Below are positions 11,901 through 22,340 of a stretch of DNA of 64,000 bases, in pieces. Position numbers and translations under genes: made by a program. The notes below the pieces were generated by a model. That model did not search any database. It had not been told where the DNA came from and was given only the letters and a program-made list of their open reading frames with translations. Origin of the DNA: Datnioides undecimradiatus (lineage: Eukaryota; Chordata; Actinopteri; Lobotiformes; Datnioididae); assembly GCA_008933995.1 (NCBI GenBank), contig WARS01000007.1:3040230-3104229 (forward strand), given 5' to 3'. How positions within the stretch are numbered: position 1 is the first letter of the stretch; each line of letters opens with the position of its first letter.

Positions 11901-14900
11901 TGTAGCTGCAGTCTTGCGGTCCATAAAATGGAGTTTTCAAAGCCAAAAATATCAGCAGCAGGGCAAAGTCGCAGTAATCACAGAGCCATTAGTATTGATG
12001 AAATGCTCCATCAAACCTTTGCAGATCTGTTATTGCCATTTTGTGATATGGAGCACCAAAAAGTTTACCTAATGACCCACTGCTCCACTGACAGCACGGC
12101 CTACAACATTAACCATTCTGAGTTTTAATCAACATGCTGATATATAGTAACAATGAGTATTGTTCCAACTAATATTAAAAAGCCACAGTCAATCGATGCA
12201 ATGAGTTCCTCAGTGTGTGCTGTGTTGTCTGAGAGTTCGCAGAGTGTGTTGTTCTCCAGACACCAGTGATGTAGCTGGTGTTAAGGAAGAACGACACACT
12301 GTTTCAGCTCCGACTTAGTGTTGCCACTAAGAAACTTGTTCTGCTCGCTTGTAATCTATGTTTCCAACAGTGAAAACGGCATCCTAAAATATAAGAACAA
12401 AGGATGGTTTAGATGAGGCTACATTTTTCAGTGTTTTCACTCACTTTATGAAATTCAGCCATGTTTAATTGAGCATACAGCCAAAGAAATCCATCTGAGA
12501 GTAAGTCAGGCTGTGTCTCTATTCTGGCTGAAGCCGTGGCAGAAGAAATGGTCAGGGGGGACCAAGCAAACATTTGCTCTTTTGTTGGCTGCAAGAACCA
12601 GCGCAAAGGTCTTCATCAACCGCTGCCATCTGAGGATGTCAAGATCTATTAACTATATACTCTAGGTAAATAACAGAAATATCACCCACAACATGTTTTT
12701 ATTGAGTTTATTTTGTAGTCTAGCCTGTTGTGGTTAACGTAATCCTTATAAGAAGACAACTTAATAACGAGAGTAGTGTAATCTTGTGTAACTTTGATTT
12801 GTTTTGACCCAGCAGCTAGCTTTCTCGGTGGGATCATGTGGAATGCATCGTTGCTGTGTAGCCACTGCCGACAAGCCTCCATGAGGAGGAGAAGTCAGAT
12901 TTCTCACACAGTATAGCACACACTGAGGGATTTAGTGCTTCTGTTGACTAAGTTAACCATCAACACTGATTGGACATCTGTATAAAATGTGATGAAATGT
13001 CCCTTTAAACAGAGACATGCAGTCTTTCCAGAGAATGCAGGATTCTGCTAAATCTCCAAGCCTAAAGAGAAGCAGAGCTGGGGTGGGGGAGGGGGGCAGC
13101 TGCAGAGCTACAGACATTAAGTGTGGAAAACTGGGTGTTAATGATTTATTTATATTCACTAAATGTACTTTTCCACTCACAAGACTTAAGATTTGTGAGC
13201 TTTGCATTCAGTCAAGAAAAAGCCTTTTATTTTTGATTATAACTACCCAGACATGTGTGTGTGATAATAAACAGAGTGCTCCCCAACTCGAGGCCCACAG
13301 CACAGTGGTTTTGGATCATCTCTAATTCTGGTAAACAGCAGAGCTTGGGGGGTTACTGACTGAGGGATGGTGTGGGCAACTGCTGTTATCAATAAATAAC
13401 AACGCTCTTTGGCTTTTTGCAAGGCCTGAGTATAAAGCAGCTTCTAACCTCTGCTGCACAAAGCCTTTTTGTTATGCTCTCGGTACAGGAGGAGGATGTC
13501 AGGGCATCATGGGGGTTTATTTGTTGAGAAATAATGGGGGGCTGGATGTAAGAGATGGGGAATTGGTTGAGTTAGATGGAGGTTACCCCCTGCATTGATC
13601 ACAAGATGACAAATAATAAAATTGTTATGTACTCTTCAAATCAATGCTGGATCAGAACTGACCACCATAACAGTGTTGTGTTTCTACGACTAGCCTTTTT
13701 ATTTAATGTGGGCAGAGTGAAAAAACTCTGTTACAGCAGAGTAATGCACTGCAAACAAATGCATTCTGTCAGGTTATTTCACTGATACTGGATGCTTCTT
13801 GTATAACAAGGACAGAAGTATCTAATGCATTGTCTTTCTCAATTTACAGCTTTTAGAAGTGTCATCAGAAATGTTTATTTAGGGGTTGTTGTTTTTTTAA
13901 CCATTGGTAACCTTGGAGCTTGGTTCAATGGGTTTGTCCTTGGTCATCTGTGTGCTTCATGCAAATTTAGGCAATCATTTGTAAATATGTCAGATGGAAG
14001 TGTTTAAATGTGACTGACAGATGTCTCATGAAATGTTATTCCACAGGTCGTTTGGGATCTGGAACATGTTCAGTATGCTGTTACGTGGTATTAACCTCCC
14101 ATCCAGGATATTTCGATTCTCTCTTTAATGGCAGCAGTATCTCCATGTACTTAGTGACACAAAGCTTTTTTAACTGTATTCATTTTGTCAGTGCCTAATT
14201 TCTGTGTGGCTCTCGTGAAACATATGATTTAATTAGTATTAGGAGCCAAAATCACCTGAGTGAAACCCATCTATTGAAGCTCTACTGGTTTGAATCAAAC
14301 AGCCCGAGATAAAGAGCATCTCTGGATGGGAGGAGCAACTTTACGGGCACCGAGGGAAGGTGTTGGTATGAGACTCAGCAGGGCTCTGCATCCCCATCAA
14401 CACCAGAGAACTGGGAATTGTTAGAAACTAGCTTTGGGGCCTGACTAGGAGGTCTGGCACAAAGGAGTCAGAGTGGGACTGAGGAGGTGGTTTGCTTTAT
14501 GTATGAACAGTTCCACTCTGAAACCACAGATCTGTTTACAGAAAGAAGTTACACATTACAAAATCACCACAAAGCACACGATCACAAACCTAAAGGTACG
14601 AGGTGCTATCAAGAGGTTCTCGGACAGCTTCTGCTCTTCCTGAATGCAGAACAGCTGCAAGCAAGAACTGCTGTAAAGTCAGTATACAGACTTACACTGT
14701 GTGATCATCACTGGAAGCTGTGTAATAAGTGCTTTTGTGTGCAAAATCTGTGTCAACTCTGAGCTTTGTGTGGTGGCTCATCACTGGTGATATGGTCTCA
14801 GAGATGGAAGATGAGTGTGTTAGCTCTGAAGCCCAACAAAGAGCATGCAAGTTGTTTTCTTTCACAGGGTTCTGCGTCATGGATTTACCCCCCTGGGTCG

Positions 14901-17900
14901 AACTTTCAATGGCGAGCTCTGTTGCATCGTTCTGAGGTCTCTAAGAGAGGACACTCCAAAACAACCTGAACTAGGTGCAACGGTTCTCCATCGTGGCACA
15001 GCATTGCTGCCAAGTGTCCTCTTTTCTTTCCTACCCACCATTCTTGCTTGATTTGACTTCCTGTGACTTTTTCCTCTTTTCCAAAATGGAATTCAAGCTA
15101 AAGTGACAGATTGTTTGAGTGGAGGAGGTCCAGAGGACATCCAGCACACATGACACATTTCCACCAGGTACTGTTTTTGCTTGTTATAGGAACTGACTCA
15201 GAAACTTTAGCAGCATCTTGTACCTACTGTTAATACTAAAACCCAAAAACCTCCTTCCAAGTGACCATATTTTTGAAATAATGAAAAGGATGCTTCAGAT
15301 GCTCTTCACAATTTGATTAAATAATTGGGTCACTTGCTTTAAGCAAACAGGACAGCTGAGGCAAATAAGACAGTAAATAGTTTTGTGATGGACTGCCCAG
15401 GGTTACCTCAGTACACATCTGGAAGTTTGTGTGGGTATACAATCATAAAATTTATTTTAAAAAATTGGTAAATTTATAAATGTTAGGAATAACTACACAA
15501 TAAATCAGTAAAACATCTTAATCAATAAATGGTTTAGGGGGTATTTGGAGTTGTTTGCAGTTGAATTTAGGCTAATGTGAGGCATATGACTGAAACAGCT
15601 TTTTTATTAAAATGGAGGCAACTGCTGGGCTGACTCAGCCCAGTCTGAGAAGAGAGGCCCCCTCCAAAAAAGCTAAAACACACTGTAGATTGGTTTGTTT
15701 GCCGATGGGGTTAGAAAGGAAGCGAGAAGCAGGTTAAAGAGGAAGAAGAGAGGGAGGAAGGAGCTGAAGACAGATGTCCGGTTGCTAAGTAAAGAAGTGA
15801 ATTGGGGATTAATCTGTGTGCGTGTGTGAGTGCGCGCTTGTGTTTTAGAGTGAGCATGTGTATTCTGGGTGGGTGTCTGGGAAGCTGGATAGTGGGATGA
15901 TGTGGGGCTGATAGAGTGGTGTCTGTCTGGGGGCTCTTAGTGACACAGAAGGAGAATGCTTCCATGAGGGATAAATCAGGTCACTGAACACTGAAGCAGT
16001 TAGCTTCAACCCAGTTTCATGAGTGGATTCTCCATTCTCTTCCTCTATGTTTCTGCTGAACCTCACGTATATAAGCAATGACACTTCCTCTCTCCTACAA
16101 GCTGGCTGGGGGGATTGCGTGTACTTTGTGTTTATATATGGGGGCGATTGCAGTGGGGTCTGCGGGGCATGATCCCATGTTGGAGAATATGAAAGATGCT
16201 CCTGCACTGACAGTGAACCCTGAGGGACAGGCTACGGGGAGATCATCAATTCAAGACAAGGTCAACCAGAATATGCTGTTAATTACATGGTGTAAACGTT
16301 TATATGAACTTGTGGAGGAGAGAACGACAGAGTGTGTGAAATCCAGAGTGAAGTATTTATAACAGGAGCGTTTGCGCCCCCTTTGGTTCACTAACTGAAC
16401 TGCAACAACACTGCACGTTACTGGTTGTATTTTTAAATACTGGTTTCAGTGTGTGTGTCATTTCACCTGTCCATACTATGAGGTCCAGCAGTCATAGTTA
16501 TAGTTTCCCTGAGCAGTGTTTCTCTGTCAAGCTGCAGTCCAAGTGTAGTGTAGCTTTAACTGTAGAAGATATCTAAATATGTCTTAGTCAGGCTGCTGAA
16601 GCCTGCACTAAACCCTGATCATTTCAGGGTGTCTTCATTTAACATAGCTACCCTTAAAACAAACGACACACATCGACGTGTGATGGAACACTCACTGCTT
16701 CTTGGATTTGGCAGCGGAACACGTGGATCCTGAAGATCTCAGCGTTGTAGTGGCTCTCAGTGAAGGCAAAGCAGTCACTCTCTGGTGTGCCATCATGGCC
16801 TCGCACACAGAACAGAATCTTATAGATAGGGTAGTTGGCAATCTCCGTACTTGCATTGGGGTCCAGCAACCTGTTTGAATAGAGATTGAATGTGAATGAC
16901 AGTATGTGATTTGTTAAGTGTGTTTCACTGTAGAACCGGAACTAATAACTCGTATGTTCCTCGCACCTGACGGTTCCTTCGGACACGCCTGGCACAGACA
17001 GTGTGACATCCAGGGGGACTTGGCACTGCCCTCTGAGGATGCTCATCATACGGAGGGCCTCTACCTCACTGCGGGGGGCGTTGACCGAGGCACACCCCAG
17101 ATATGTCAGCTGGCTGAAGACGACGCTGTCCTCATCTGGAATGGGACTGACAGGGCTGCCATCTGATGACGATTCGTCTGCTACAATAGGGGTAATGGAT
17201 TGGGAGAAGAACAGAAAAGAAAAGGATCTGATTATTTTATGATTTCCATTACCGTCATACGGTTGTGCATCAATATTACTTTCCGATCTGAGATAAGCTG
17301 ACATGTTTTCTTCAAAGGAAAATGAGGTAAAGCAGGATGGGAGATAGTTGGTTGTGAGAGGAAAAACAGTTACTAAGTGAAATTCATTCAAAACAACAAA
17401 ATGGTAGGTGTTCTCTGTGTCAAAGGATATAAGTGGCACGACTTGCAGAACACTGTATGTTTTAGGGACCTGGGTGATTCTGTGATATTACTCTGAAAGT
17501 CTTAGAAACACTTCTGCAAAGCTGAAGATTAGAGCCATTGTGTGAGACAAGAAAAGAGGATAAGTAAAGTCATGGCTCACCTCGGTACGACCTCTCATTC
17601 AGCTCGCTCTCCTGAGGCGTCTGAACTGGGAGCACCATCTCCAACTTGGGTGGGGGTGCGCTCAGAGGGTCAGAGCCTGGCGCTACGGGTGACGCCGTAG
17701 TGGGAAGGAGGCCATGGTCGCCCCTAGCGAGGCTGTCCATTCCTGCTTCTGATCCGAGCCCAGTGTCAGCTACCGATGGGTCCATGAGGACATCTTCTAA
17801 CTCCCTCTGGAGCTGCTGCTCACTCCCATTCCCCACAATCTGGTGCACACAGACACACACACAGAAACAGACATGAACACAACCCAACAAGGAGCAGGGA

Positions 17901-20900
17901 CAAAAGGAAGCATAAAGAGCAACATATGGACATTTAATAAAACATCAACAGATACTGTTACAAAAGAAAGTGACTGTAGGAATCACCCTGACATATGACA
18001 TTAAAGCTAATCTTAAGGCCTGTTTCAACTGCATTACAGTTTCCTCTTAAACATAAAAATGTGATGTTTGACTGCAGTGTTTAAGGGGGAAAGATGCCTT
18101 GTGTCGTGTTGATTGTCAGAAATATGTCCTTATCACTTTACATCCAATATTAGTGATTAGTAGAGAGGTGAGTCTGAGTTGTGAGATACCTGTATCAAGA
18201 CACTGGAAGAGCCATGACACTAGTTTAGTGAGTTTATTCCAGAGCTATAAAATAGCACAAACACTCAGAGAGCGAGGCTGAGGCTGCACACGCCGTGAGG
18301 TGCCACAGAAGGAGGCCTGGCCCCATTTTCCCTGCCCGCTGTGGCTGCAGCCTGATGTTAGGTAAGAAATGGAGAGCTCGCTTCAGCTGCAGAGGGCACT
18401 GCTGCACCGAGCAATAAGGGACAGGAAATGAGGTTTTTCAGCCTTTATGCTACGAGTGAATATTGCATGGCTCAATATTCAGATTAACATTTCCATGTGC
18501 TGTATGCTCTCCGTGTACACACAGCCATAAATAGTATCTGTGCTTCAGAGGAATATGCAAATCTGTTCAGTGCTGTTAGACTCAAGCAACTGTCCAAAGC
18601 AGAGAGGTTACTACAAGACAACTACTGTCTCTATGTAAATAGTTCTAGCACCATATAATAAAAAACTATTATTGGGAGACAGATGTAAAGCAGCTATCAG
18701 TTCTATAATTGGGTTCAAACATATGACTAACATCACTATGCAGCTGTGGTGGTTAACAGGTAGGGCTAAAAGCCTTGGTGGGCAGAGCAGAAACCCTGCA
18801 TGTGGGAAATGTATCACTGCCATCAACAAAAGTTAAGTGTTAAAGAGGCTGGCTTCACTCAACAGCCAGTGGAAATACACAGAGCACAGATAATCACAGA
18901 CAGAATCACCATGGAATCACATCACAGAAAGAGGGAAAAACGGGTACAAGGCAGAGAAACAGAGAGAAGGAGGAAAGGAGAGATAGTGAGAGAAGAGACT
19001 GACCTTAAAGCTGACCCCTTCCTCAGAAATCACCTGCATAACAAACAACAAGTTTAGACACACTGACTCCTCTCTGACTGGATGGGCTGACTGGGAGGGA
19101 AACGTGCACAAGAGAGTGTTTTGGCCGAAACCAATACATGATATCTGGATGACCGAGTGTCGGTGAATGGAGTGATTTCACTGCTACATATTGACAACAG
19201 TGGGTGTGTGGGGGGTCCTGCTTTCCTTCTCTCTGACAGCTGGCAGACAGTCGCCACTGGGCTGCACCCAGCGGATACCTCAGCTCAGTTTTGCATCAAA
19301 ACAACTGATCCTTGATCCTTGAACAGGCTCTGTACTCGTGGGATATGCAACCTCACATCCTCTCATCTCCAGAAACAACAAATTCCTCCTCCTCATATCA
19401 ACTCAACGTGCAACATTCAAGTTCTGCTGGCGCCATCTTCTGGTACCTTTACTCCATCAAGTCAACAGCTCCTTCCTTCACACGGAACACAGGTACAGGG
19501 ATGATATGAAGTGATGAACACAATCAACATGTGAGCTAGCTACTTAAACAAATTCAGTAAAAGGAAAGAGGAGAGGAGAGGAGAGGAGAGGAGAGGAGAG
19601 GAGAGGAGAGCAGAGGAAAGCAGAGGTGAGGAGAGGAGAGGAGAGGAGGGAGGGAGAGGAGAGGAGAGGAGAGGAGAGGAGAGGAGAGGAGAGGAGAGGA
19701 GTAACCTGAACCCATAAGGGACACACACAGGATGGTGGCTGGCAGCTCAGAAAGTCTTCCTTCTCTTTGTGGAGACACACCCTGGTCACAAAACACCATT
19801 ATTTTCCCCGACAATGAGTTCAAAGCACTCACAGCTGCACTGCCACACTGCTTGTAAAGTAAAATCAGCCGAGTGAGCACTAACTGAAGCACTGAACTGA
19901 GCCGCAGAGGGCCTCCTTGCATGTCGTGACACACTGCGGAGCTATAGCACATGCTGTATAATAACAGAACCAGCTGACAGACTGCACATAGGAGAAGTTC
20001 TACCGAAGTTAAAACATGCAATATGCAATGTTCAGCCTCACTGTATGTTCCACTGGAGCGCCAACGTCTCAGACCAAAACAAACGTGTGTGTGTGTTAGT
20101 GGGAGAAAAAAAAAAAAAAATCACAGAGGAAGGAAGAAAGCAGCAACACATGGTGAACTGAACTCAGCCTTAATCAGGCACCGCTGCTCAAATATAAATC
20201 AGAGTGTTACTGCATCGCCCTCGTGTTTTCAGAAATGTAATCAGCTTCTAATTTTTTTTAAATATGAAAACATTTGTCCACAGGTGGCTGTTAATTCCCT
20301 TCCTGCTTCAAAATGGAGGCTCGTCAATCTCAGATGAAACTAGGTAGAGCTGATCAAATGCCGCGGTGCCTGTTTCGCACCTCAGCTGTTTTCAGAAACA
20401 TATTTTAGTCACTGTTTCACTCAAGTATGAAAATGTTTGTGACCTAGCCACCACGTTCAAACGGACATGCATGCAGCTCAGATAACGCCACACATGTGAT
20501 TTTGTGCTCCAGTCAACATTTCTCCTCTGTGTCATTAAAACGTTTTTCCACTGACTGTCTGTTAAGGCTGAACATTGCATACTGCACCTTTAAGTGGAAT
20601 TCAGCTTGCTGAAAGTGACTGATGGTCTGATATATCAGCTGACTCGTCTTACACGTTAGAGGATTTCTGGGTTTTCTTCAGCTGTACTCCATCCTGCTTA
20701 AACGACAAACACAAAACACAAATTGAATTTCTCACAGGCTTACGAGATAAGCTCCTCCCTACAAACAGACCCTGTGATAATGTGCTCTCGGTTTCTGGTG
20801 ATGTGCACAGGTCAACAAGGAGTCGAGGGCTTCCTTCCTCTGAGCAGCAAATGAAGGAGAACGCTCACAGATAAAAGACACAAATCTAACACCGACGATG

Positions 20901-21526
20901 GGAAGAGAGGTAGAGTGAGAATGTGGGAAAGGCAAAACAAGAAATGGTTAGGCTTATGGTTAGAGTGTGAGGCCGCACGTTTGCAAAGATGGATGAGGGT
21001 TCTCGACGTGAGCAATGAACACAACCTGTAGAAATGGAATATGTATGAAGTGTGACCCTGACCTGCACTGTCAACTGAAACTGCTGACAAAGAGGCACGA
21101 ATGAAATGAATCAGTTGTAAATGTGCTCATACGACAACGTACTTTCCCCTTTCATCTCCTGATCACTGCTTTACAGTTTGTCCATTACCAGTACTGAGCA
21201 TACTCATGATATTCATAGTAAGAAGCATATTGGGGCAGGATTTGAAGTTATCACTGTAAATGTCAACAGACCAGTGATACTCAGAACCTAAGCGCTGATT
21301 GGAGCAGTGCAGCTCTGAAGTCCTTCTTCTCTCCCTTGTACTTGCGTCCATACCTACACCCAACCATCCTTACCTTCAGTCCTGTCTTTTCGTCATCACT
21401 ACCATTATTAGTGGAGGAAGGTGTCTCGTCCCCCAGCCGGGACACAAGGACAAAGTCCTCACTGTTGAGAGTGGACACCGAGTCCGAAGACACACTAATC
21501 TTCCCCACCGAGCCCTTGTCATCCAT
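4759..21526 (-). CDS. rabgap1: rabgap1, Rab GTPase-activating protein 1 (5' part; 12 coding exons, continues past base 1)
   Basis: RABGAP1 is a TBC-domain protein that speeds GTP hydrolysis on Rab GTPases and acts in endosomal and centrosomal traffic. Coding exons: 21374-21526, 17581-17839, 16967-17180, 16696-16870, 11288-11448, 9918-10028, 8998-9064, 8738-8841, 8091-8260, 7754-7922, 6576-6669 and 4759-4909. They encode about 609 residues, each matching human RABGAP1 in order. The start is [20 protein letters not shown], nearly identical to human. Seen in order: acidic N-terminus, PTB/PID domain (about residues 145-290), the kinesin-like region, an acidic linker, and the first TBC helices ([20 protein letters not shown]). 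The arginine and glutamine fingers of the TBC domain and the C-terminal coiled coil are not in the window. All junctions are GT-AG and in phase except exon 7/8, which is off by one base. The close paralogue rabgap1l is less likely because the N-terminus is RABGAP1-specific. Confidence 0.96.
4910..6575 (-). other. rabgap1 intron 11
   Basis: No gene seen. Two TG microsatellites (6274-6302 and 6481-6521). Confidence 0.75.
6576..6669 (-). CDS. rabgap1: rabgap1 coding exon 11
   Basis: It encodes [20 protein letters not shown] and [11 protein letters not shown], the segment leading into the TBC domain. Too short for a simple open-frame scan; found by homology and splice sites. Confidence 0.95.
7141..7424. 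repeat. Tandem duplication in rabgap1 intron 10 with unequal CA expansion
   Basis: Copy 1 (7141-7265) and copy 2 (7266-7424) both run from CTTTTATTCA, through TTACTACCACTCACATTCAC and CCACTGCTAGCTAAGTGCTC, to CAGTCCTGTAACACGGTG. They differ at few bases, but the CA stretch is short in copy 1 and about 50 bases in copy 2. Confidence 0.9.
7754..7922 (-). CDS. rabgap1: rabgap1 coding exon 10 (acidic linker)
   Basis: It encodes [20 protein letters not shown], a Ser/Pro/Gly stretch and the acidic run PPEDDEEE. The initial ATG is an internal methionine directly after the acceptor, not a start codon. Confidence 0.95.
8091..8260 (-). CDS. rabgap1: rabgap1 coding exon 9
   Basis: It encodes [20 protein letters not shown] through to [20 protein letters not shown], strongly conserved with human. 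The donor is GTATGT, phase 0. Confidence 0.96.
8738..8841 (-). CDS. rabgap1: rabgap1 coding exon 8 (frame conflict at its 5' end)
   Basis: The conserved reading is [20 protein letters not shown] then [12 protein letters not shown], matching human. Seven bases (GAATCCA) precede the conserved Met codon where human has six. Entering in phase 0 therefore reads the wrong frame. Confidence 0.9.
8897..8981. repeat. (AC)n microsatellite, about 42 units, in rabgap1 intron 7
   Basis: Fills more than half of a 156-base intron and reads as TG on the transcribed strand, starting 17 bases after the exon 7 donor. Confidence 0.98.
8998..9064 (-). CDS. rabgap1: rabgap1 coding exon 7 (small, 67 nt)
   Basis: It encodes [20 protein letters not shown] and ends DL before a weak GTGGGC donor. 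A long TG tract starts 17 bases into the following 156-base intron. As drawn, the exon leaves phase 0, which does not fit the next exon (see findings). Confidence 0.9.
9065..11287 (-). other. rabgap1 introns 5 and 6 (exon 6 lies between)
   Basis: Introns 9065-9917 and 10029-11287. No gene, repeat array or RNA recognised. The 8261-8737 intron likewise holds nothing recognisable. Confidence 0.6.
9918..10028 (-). CDS. rabgap1: rabgap1 coding exon 6
   Basis: It encodes [20 protein letters not shown] and [16 protein letters not shown], the start of the kinesin-like region conserved with human. Phase 2 in and out. Confidence 0.95.
11288..11448 (-). CDS. rabgap1: rabgap1 coding exon 5 (end of PTB domain)
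   Basis: It encodes [20 protein letters not shown], a short variable linker, then [19 protein letters not shown]. The exon follows a 5.2 kb intron. Phase 0 in, phase 2 out. Confidence 0.95.
11449..16695 (-). other. rabgap1 intron 4 (5.2 kb)
   Basis: Apart from the THAP fragment, no gene, RNA or array recognised. Open frames are short and lack family similarity. Confidence 0.6.
12548..12652 (+). pseudogene. THAP-domain fragment of a DNA-transposon-type gene (copy A)
   Basis: A 34-codon frame opens ATG and encodes [15 protein letters not shown] then LPSEDVK before a stop. The spacing of CSFVGCKN and a following L-x-LPS resembles THAP-containing predicted proteins repeated many times in teleost genomes. 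Only the first zinc-finger segment is present; the rest of the THAP fold and any transposase are missing. It lies antisense in rabgap1 intron 4. Confidence 0.5.
16696..16870 (-). CDS. rabgap1: rabgap1 coding exon 4 (PTB domain)
   Basis: It encodes [20 protein letters not shown] and continues to FRCQIQEA, nearly identical to human. The donor is GCA followed by GTGAGTG, phase 0. Confidence 0.96.
16967..17180 (-). CDS. rabgap1: rabgap1 coding exon 3 (start of PTB domain)
   Basis: It encodes [20 protein letters not shown] and the following PTB strands up to VSEGTV. The [17 protein letters not shown] segment is the hallmark start of the RABGAP1 PTB domain. Phase 1 in, phase 2 out. Confidence 0.96.
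17181..17580 (-). other. rabgap1 intron 2
   Basis: 400 bases; nothing recognised. Confidence 0.7.
17581..17839 (-). CDS. rabgap1: rabgap1 coding exon 2 (residues 52-138)
   Basis: It encodes [20 protein letters not shown], shared with human, followed by a fast-changing Ser/Pro-rich linker that differs clearly from mammals. It ends in phase 1 before GTGAG. Confidence 0.95.
17840..21373 (-). other. rabgap1 intron 1 of the coding region
   Basis: Holds the GGAGA minisatellite; otherwise nothing recognised. Confidence 0.65.
19566..19701. repeat. (GGAGA)n minisatellite
   Basis: About 27 purine-only units with a few variant units (GCAGAGGAAA, GAGGTGAG). The purine/pyrimidine strand asymmetry could favour triplex DNA. 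Confidence 0.95.
21374..21526 (-). CDS. rabgap1: rabgap1 coding exon 1 (residues 1-51)
   Basis: It begins [20 protein letters not shown] and ends at DDEKTGLK before a GTAAGG donor, phase 0. An upstream acceptor (TTTTCTAG) puts the exon start near 21609, so about 83 bases of 5' UTR share the exon and transcription starts further upstream. Confidence 0.96.
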
Positions 21527-22019
21527 GGCTGCCGCTGTTAAACTCAGCCACGCTGCTCATGAATGGAAGACGGGAGGAGGAAGTGGTGGGAGATGATGAG
21601 CAAAATCACCTAGAAAAGGAAAAAAATAAATAAAGAAAAGAAGCAGAAAACAGTCATGATGTGATGAAATCTATGAGAAGCATCTTTTAAAGCAACAAAC
21701 CTGGCTACTGAGAAACTAACCCTCTAAACAAAGGGTGATTTTCAATTTATTCACGTTTAGCGTTCTTTTAAACACCTGTAGGAAACCACAAGGCAGCTTT
21801 ACAAACTCCAGAGAGGGAGCGGAAAAGAGAAAATGGAGATTGCAAAGAAAGGTTAACCAAGGGAGCCCAGCTCAAGTGAAAGTGAGACAACAGAGCAATG
21901 AAAAAGCAAACAGAGCGAGATCAGGGAAGAAAAGGGGATCTGTTGGTCATTTCAGGGAATTTTGTCGATCTCAGCAGAATAAAGGAAAGGTATTTGCGAA
22001 ATAGCTTGAGGCGACGCAA

Positions 22020-22340
22020 AGCCATGGTGATGCAATTTCAAAAAAGTGCATGAGAGCGAGGAGCCGGCTGCAGCCGTCCATCTATTCATGTCAGAAATGC
22101 CCCTGCCGAAAGATTCCATCGCGGTGCCCCCACCACCACATTACACGGACAACAGAAACATATTAACGCACACAAAGGGATGTACTGATCGTGCTAACTG
22201 CATTGCATGCACTCCGCACCGCACGACTGTTCTACCCGGCCTGCCGCCGCAACCGCAAACAACCTGAGCGCAGATCCTGTGGGACGCGCTGCACATCATC
22301 AGCTAGTTCCATGCTCGGCCTTGCAACGCAGCTCCACCCA
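22020..22340. other. CpG-enriched block in rabgap1 first intron, possible second promoter
   Basis: CG dinucleotides are denser here (GCCGCCGCAACCGC, GGGACGCGCTGC) than in surrounding intron. It lies about 500 bases upstream of the first coding exon and could be an alternative promoter. The nearest minus-strand donor-like site is weak. Confidence 0.25.

Noticed and set aside
14690-14800. GTGATGA box-C-like words on the minus strand
   Set aside because: No terminal stem and no properly placed CTGA, unlike the two rc3h2 snoRNAs.
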